From: Aureobasidium sp. EXF-3400
Taxonomy: Eukaryota > Ascomycota > Dothideomycetes > Dothideales > Saccotheciaceae
Assembly: GCA_024195585.1 (NCBI GenBank)
Contig: SWBL01000654.1
Location: forward strand, 1 to 13,246
DNA length: 13,246 bases
Reading direction: 5' to 3'
The position numbers and the translations under genes were made by a program. The notes under the pieces are model-generated. The model was not told where the DNA came from, searched no databases, and worked only from the letters and a program-made list of their open reading frames with translations. Shown here piece after piece: positions 9,368 to 13,246 of the stretch (positions are counted from its first letter, which is position 1; every line of letters starts with the position of its first letter).

Positions 9368-9383
9368 ACTGCCTCCAGGCAGT
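9368..9383 (+). repeat. Perfect inverted repeat ACTGCCT-CC-AGGCAGT
   Basis: Two seven-base arms pair exactly around CC, 88 nt after the ORF2 stop. The tight 2-nt loop would open in practice, leaving a 6-bp stem with a 4-nt loop. It is the first of the structured motifs in the LINE 3' region. Confidence 0.55.
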
Positions 9384-9522
9384 GTTCGGCTGATAAGGAA
9401 GAACACGACATAGGGAATTGCCTCTACGGAGGAGGCCTACCTCTTCTAACATGCAAGGGAAGGAAGTGTGGAGTCACTCTCTATAAGAGCACATGGGAGT
9501 ACTAGGCGTTTGCGATCAGTTC

Positions 9523-9539
9523 AAGGTCTGAGAGACCTT
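9523..9539 (+). repeat. Perfect inverted repeat AAGGTCT-GAG-AGACCTT
   Basis: The seven-base arms pair exactly around a 3-nt loop, 243 nt after the ORF2 stop. It lies in the presumed LINE 3' UTR and could be the hairpin bound by the element's RT. No U-run follows, so it is not a Pol III-type terminator. Confidence 0.6.
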
Positions 9540-10629
9540 CACCCTCCTTATATAACTAAGACTGGCGATTGTGATTGGCTGGAAAGCTTATTAATTATGG
9601 ACAGCTCATACCCCTTGCGGAGTAAATAGCTTGGGAAAATCAAATCAAATCGAGTTCGAGATCTTATCTCCAAAATTAGATCTGATCAGTAAGCTTGTTT
9701 TCGATTCAAGGCATATCAAGTAGTGGAATGGTGGAATAGCCTACTCACGTTGGTGGGACATTCCATGCCAGTTAAGTAGAAGGTATCACTCAGGATTAGT
9801 GGAACATGCTTATATCAATTCCACATCGGTGCTTACAGGATATCCCTGAAGGAGTCGGATAGCCATCATGAGTCAATCGGAGACTGGTACTACCATGCAG
9901 ATACCTTGATTTACCTCATCTCGCGCGCAGACGGCGCGACATAGGCAGCAGTCGATCCATCCAATTGGCGTTGCATGGACGCATTCATCATTCTGGTATC
10001 TGCTCGGGGCACATTGCCGGCAGGCATACGGTCAAGCATCCGACACCTATATCCTTGGGTCTGTTTCCGGTTCTAGCACCCATCTGCTACATCTTCAGGA
10101 ATTGCCTTGAGGCCCCAGTCAACTATATCATGACTTCTCTTGGCTAAGCGACAACTTCACGCGAGATCAGGTCCAATTCTGAAGGATGACAATCGTGTCG
10201 ACTCAGGACTATTGACACTTCAAGCTCTACAGGGTCCATTGAAGAACGAACTCATTATCCTGTCTGCACCCATGAGGAATTCTCTGCGCTGGAGTCAAAG
10301 GAACGGACCTCAACGACCATTTCGTCGAGCCGTTCGATTGTCTTGCAAGAGCCCGCCCCTTGAGACCACAGACATGAATTAGACAACTTCTGTATGTCCC
10401 GAGCTCTGGCTACAGCGTTCTTATAGTGTTTGAACCTGCGGTGCCTCATCAGTCATCATTGTCATTCAATTTATTCTACTTTCTGTCAGCGCGAACACCA
10501 GCGACAGCTTCGCATGGCCAAAAATCTCTGGAGAAGGCTTCCACAACTGTTTCTGCACGCGTGGGAGCGATAGTGACCAAATCACAGTTACGCATATCCA
10601 AAGGAGCACCTCGTTGTCAGTCGGTACTG

Positions 10630-10645
10630 CTGAGCGTAAGCTCAG
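10630..10645 (+). repeat. Hairpin CTGAGC-GTAA-GCTCAG
   Basis: A perfect 6-bp stem closes a GTAA loop, which is a GNRA-class tetraloop if transcribed. It stands alone in non-coding sequence. A single hairpin of this size is expected by chance, so no function is assigned. Confidence 0.5.
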
Positions 10646-10917
10646 TTGTGGAACCGCGCACCCATTTCCATGAGAAAAAATATGTCTAAATGTGCTGCTA
10701 GTCGATGGAGGCAGACTATTCTGCCTCTTTCTCTTACTAAGGATGATTAGGGTAGATGCCGACCTCAGGGTACCCCTTGCAAGAAGATACGTCACGTGAT
10801 ACAATCGTAAAATGTGATTTTAACCTAGAAAGGTTAGAGACCACAACCGTCTAGCAAACAACGCGTCGAATTGTTCTGGGAACTTTACTGCAGCAATTGC
10901 TTAACATCACTCCAACC

Positions 10918-11690
10918 TCAAATCGTAGATTGTGTTTTACAGAAGACACGGATTTCGAGAATAGTCCGCGCACCACCAGTTTCAGAGGCAACAGACATAT
11001 ACAGTCGTAAATCGCATATCTTTGCCATGAGGCATATATCGGAAGACATGTGTATTGTGATGAACAATTCTATATGCATGCCCAGCAGCCGAACGAGAGA
11101 AAAAGCCGATCTGTACTGCTTCGGTCCTGTGCCCGACGGCTCAAATTCCACGCCCTGGTTCAACAATTCGACATCAATGTCTGAAGAGTCTTTTTTGTAT
11201 CTACCTACCGTGCTTGTTCGTGACAATCGCGATAGACTCGATTCGAGTCGTCGACACAACGACTGGAACAGCTGTGTTGCTGGCCCATTCTGAATCCTCG
11301 ATCCTGATTGGCGACGCCGTAGTACCAGGCTGGTAAGCTCCATATACTCTTCAACATTTGTCTTCCGACTGATGATAGTGTAGAAGATCTCATGAGAGCC
11401 TTCTTGACCGGATCATGATAATCGACAACATGTATGGACCCCGATGCCTATGTGTCTACCGTAAGAAAGGTGTGGTTGTGAATCGCCCCTGGATTTGTGG
11501 CTGAAGCTGGCTATAACCAGTCTAGACGACGAATAGGTAGTCAGTTCATTATGAGACGACTTGAAACATGATTGCAGTCCATCTCTGCCCTTTTCTAGCC
11601 TTCGCACAGATATCAATAGCAGTAACAGAGGCCTTGTCGATGCTTCCAGTTCTTGGCTGATCAATGATTCAATGGGAGCTATGTCTCTAT
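10918..11690 (-). pseudogene. Possible decayed or unspliced coding stretch, function unknown
   Basis: One minus-strand frame runs about 255 codons with a single stop, TGA at 11413-11415. Residues upstream of the stop include a Leu-rich helix (ASTRPLLLLLISVRRLEKGR) and downstream a basic/Leu stretch (LCRRLESSLSRLSR). A GTAGAC..CAAG segment of 57 nt (about 11402-11458) spans the stop and would keep the frame if spliced, but it lacks a good branch site. No domain is recognised. It could equally be chance, as the opposite strand is also open over 10871-11293. Confidence 0.2.
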
Positions 11691-12084
11691 GTTATGTCGG
11701 AGAGCCTCCGAAACGTAGGCACATGATTGAAGAATCATTTGGCAAGAGCTTGCGAACAAGTCGTGGGTGCCTCTCTTTTCGTGGTCATCAACTCGGTCGA
11801 GACAGTCCCTTTCTGGGGTCGAGGCAGAGCGTGCCAGCATCGCACGCCGTGATCATCAATGAGGAGCTCAGAGCTACAAAGTCTGCGGGAGGTATGGCCA
11901 GAGCTCAACAGAAGAAGAACGTGACTGTAACACAGATTTGATCCTAGTACTAGAATAGCAGTGGTAGCGGTCTGGAGAAAATTTCTGGAGTAATCATTGC
12001 AATTGCCGGATGAAAAGTTGTTTCAGTAGACATGCAGGCACATGAAAGCGCTGGCGTTCCAATCGTGGATGGGTTGAGTTTCGA

Positions 12085-13246
12085 CTAGCCATCATGAACG
12101 GTTGGTGATTCACTGGCCAGAATCAGAGGGAGCCTCGGGAAGTGCCTCAAAAGTGCTCTGAAGTTCATATTCTCTGCCTCCAGGTCTGCCACCATGCGCT
12201 GGTTGATAGAGAAGGCCATACTTGTTAAAATCTCCAACGAATCTTTCTGGTGTCGACGCTGAAAACTTTCAAACTCGAGCTGCGTAAGATGTTTGAAGTC
12301 ATCTTGTAGACGCTCAGTGTAACCAGAACCTGCTGGACCGTGCTGGATACAAAACTCCTGGAGCATATTTCGATACTGCTTCTGTCGTTCTGTTAAATTC
12401 TTCGACAGTCTCGAAAGTTTTAGATCGGCCTTAGCGTAGATTATCGAGATCAACGCCACTTGATCGTTGGCGAATCCAATTTGCTTCTTCAGCTTGTGAG
12501 TTGCTGTCCTGAAGTCACGTAGTACATCCGAAAGCTGGTTCACCATCAGCCTTTCAGGGTCGCATTCAGGAAAGTCTACGAAGAGGCTTCTGGCTTCCCC
12601 AAACATCGATGGGTGCCCTTGGACCACCGCGATCAATAACATTCGCCATTGCTTGCAATCATATGGCTCCAGAAGCGGCGTTCGTGCGAGGATGCGGAAA
12701 GCAACAACCAAGACGTAGATGCCCCCATCGGACACATCAAGTCCTTGTGGAATCTAACCGATTTTGTCAATCAGAGGCATAAATCACTGATGGTAGTCAG
12801 TACCAAATTACCTTGACGTTAACTTCCACCTGCCAATCAGAGGGATCTTGGTTGGCGTATACGCGCACAATGGCTCTGAAGATGTCCATGGACTGGGGAT
12901 CAGGATGCTTAGTCTCTGGATTGTGGTAAAAAGCCTCACGCTTTTTGCAATCAAGATGGAGTAAGCACCAATGACCATTGCGTAACAAAGGTGCCAATAT
13001 TATATCACCGCTCGATGATCTAGCCGGAGGCCGGTGGGTTTGAGCCCATAATTCCCAATCGCTCAGATTGTGTGACCCACCCACTTCGACTATGCAAATG
13101 TCTGGCAGCAGCAAGGTCTCGAGAATGTGAAAGACCGCTCCAGTTCCAAGACTTTTCGACGATTGGAGTTCGTGCAATATGGACTGCCGCATCACAACAA
13201 GCGTTGAACACGAGTCTTGATCATGGCCGTCCGATATGTCCACCCC
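12085..13246 (-). CDS. Ulp1/SENP-like (C48) protease-fold protein, likely inactive, 5' partial
   Basis: The gene has two exons here: 13246-12812 (145 codons, open at the window edge, start not seen) and 12753-12085 (222 residues, then TAG). Active C48 proteases cleave SUMO or related modifiers using His, Asp and Cys with an oxyanion Gln. The region DIILAPLLRNGHWCLLHLD at residues 81-99 of the visible part matches the Ulp1 core, with H92 in GHW. The strand after it, where the family has Tyr-Asp-Ser, reads YHNP, so the Asp is N109. After the splice IPQG supplies Gln148. Where the family has Asp-Cys-Gly, the sequence reads Asp-Gly-Gly (D154, G155, G156). The fold seems kept while two of three catalytic residues are missing. 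The C-terminal 190 residues are helical with coiled-coil character (about 215-300) and unknown role. Fungal Ulp1-like genes occur both as host genes and inside some large DNA transposons; no transposase is seen here. Confidence 0.6.
12754..12811 (-). other. Spliceosomal intron, 58 nt
   Basis: The minus strand reads AAG|GTAATT at the donor (12811) and GGTTAG|ATT at the acceptor (12754). Removal joins two phase-0 exons and restores the Ile-Pro-Gln-Gly motif expected of Ulp1-like proteins. Without splicing, TGA follows five codons after the donor. TGATTGAC near the 3' end is a reasonable branch site. Size and signals are typical of filamentous ascomycetes. Confidence 0.7.

Larger units (their letters stand above)
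3933..9540 (+). mobile_element. Tad1/I-like non-LTR retrotransposon (LINE), near full length, defective
   Basis: The element has a gag-like ORF1 with three zinc knuckles, then ORF2 with, in order, an apurinic-type endonuclease, reverse transcriptase, RNase H and a C-terminal Cys/His motif. This order, with RNase H present, fits the Tad1/I group of fungal LINEs. The ends given are approximate: the left end is the ORF1 ATG and the right end is the last hairpin in the 3' region. True 5' and 3' ends and target-site duplications are unresolved. No LTRs are seen. The sense strand is A-rich and uses many AGA/AGG arginine codons, unlike SQR and PDO. ORF2 carries two stops and two frame changes, so this copy should be unable to move by itself. 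Confidence 0.9.
9281..9600 (+). other. LINE 3' UTR with hairpins
   Basis: No gene follows the ORF2 stop. Perfect short stem-loops lie at 9368-9383 (7-bp stem, 2-nt loop) and 9523-9539 (7-bp stem, 3-nt loop). A smaller GC-rich fold is possible near 9420-9437. Many LINE reverse transcriptases recognise a 3' stem-loop of their own RNA, so these are candidates for that signal. No poly-A or clear tail repeat marks the end. A short AAATC-type repeat at about 9636-9650 could be a tail but is too small to rely on. Confidence 0.5.
9601..12084. other. Long region without an identifiable gene
   Basis: Almost 2.5 kb carries no frame with a protein motif I recognise. The longest frames are about 140 codons: 10871-11293 plus, its minus-strand shadow 10918-11343, and 11561-11941 plus. 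Several minus-strand stretches look somewhat coding-like but lie in different frames or are split by stops. One frame reads about 11760-10918 with only TAA near 11690 and TGA at 11413-11415. Another gives a short stretch at about 10600-10480 ending in TAG, and another 10449-10255. They may be relics of a decayed gene or chance. A 6-bp stem with a GTAA loop is at 10630-10645, one with an AGAA loop at 10821-10836, and GACTCG-ATT-CGAGTC at 11235-11249. I see no tRNA, rRNA or tandem array. Confidence 0.4.

Noticed and set aside
3710..9388. Shared 10-mer GCAGTGTTCG at 3710-3719 and 9379-9388 as LINE target-site duplication
   Set aside because: A 10-base match between two flanks of this size is fairly likely by chance, and the right copy overlaps the arm of the 9368-9383 hairpin that seems to belong to the element.
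3896..9656. Shared TCGAGTT at 3896-3902 and 9650-9656 after a short AAATC repeat, as target-site duplication
   Set aside because: Seven-base matches are expected several times by chance between these flanks.
10740..10760. TTAGGGT near 10748 as an internal telomere repeat
   Set aside because: There is only one unit, with no tandem copies.
11235..11249. GACTCG-ATT-CGAGTC palindrome as a tRNA B box or regulator site
   Set aside because: No A box or cloverleaf is found around it, and a single short palindrome carries little weight.

Overview
The window looks like nuclear DNA of a filamentous ascomycete (Pezizomycotina; the LINE family hints at Dothideomycetes or Eurotiomycetes, weakly). The reasons are compact genes with few introns, mitochondrial-type presequences, one 58-nt spliceosomal intron, and a LINE with APE endonuclease, RT, RNase H and a C-terminal CCHC-like motif, which is typical of fungal Tad1/I-like elements. 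No bacterial operon signals are seen.

Layout. (1) 1-3442 is a host pair for mitochondrial sulfide oxidation, arranged tail to tail. Sulfide:quinone oxidoreductase (SQR, + strand, 546-1880) faces an ETHE1/Blh-type persulfide dioxygenase (PDO, - strand, 3328-2282). In the known pathway SQR passes sulfide sulfur to a persulfide acceptor and sends electrons to ubiquinone, and PDO oxidises glutathione persulfide to sulfite. The PDO frame is intact. The SQR frame has one TGA at codon 74, inside a conserved block, with no other lesion. (2) 3443-3932 is non-coding and holds the PDO upstream region and probably the LINE 5' UTR. (3) 3933 to about 9540 is a nearly full-length LINE on the + strand, upstream of PDO. 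ORF1 (CCHC gag-like) is intact. ORF2 is broken by two CAG-to-TAG-like stops and two 1-nt deletions, all within 0.9 kb between the endonuclease and the RT thumb. (4) About 9600-12084 has no recognisable gene, only short open stretches in several minus-strand frames that could be relics. (5) 12085-13246 (- strand) is the 3' part of a two-exon gene with a Ulp1/SENP-like (C48) protease fold and a helical C-terminus. Its presumed catalytic Asp and Cys positions read Asn and Gly, suggesting a pseudoprotease. Its 5' end lies beyond the window.

The strongest leads are the SQR stop beside an intact pathway partner, the putative pseudoprotease, and the clustered LINE lesions. No wholly new system is demonstrated here.
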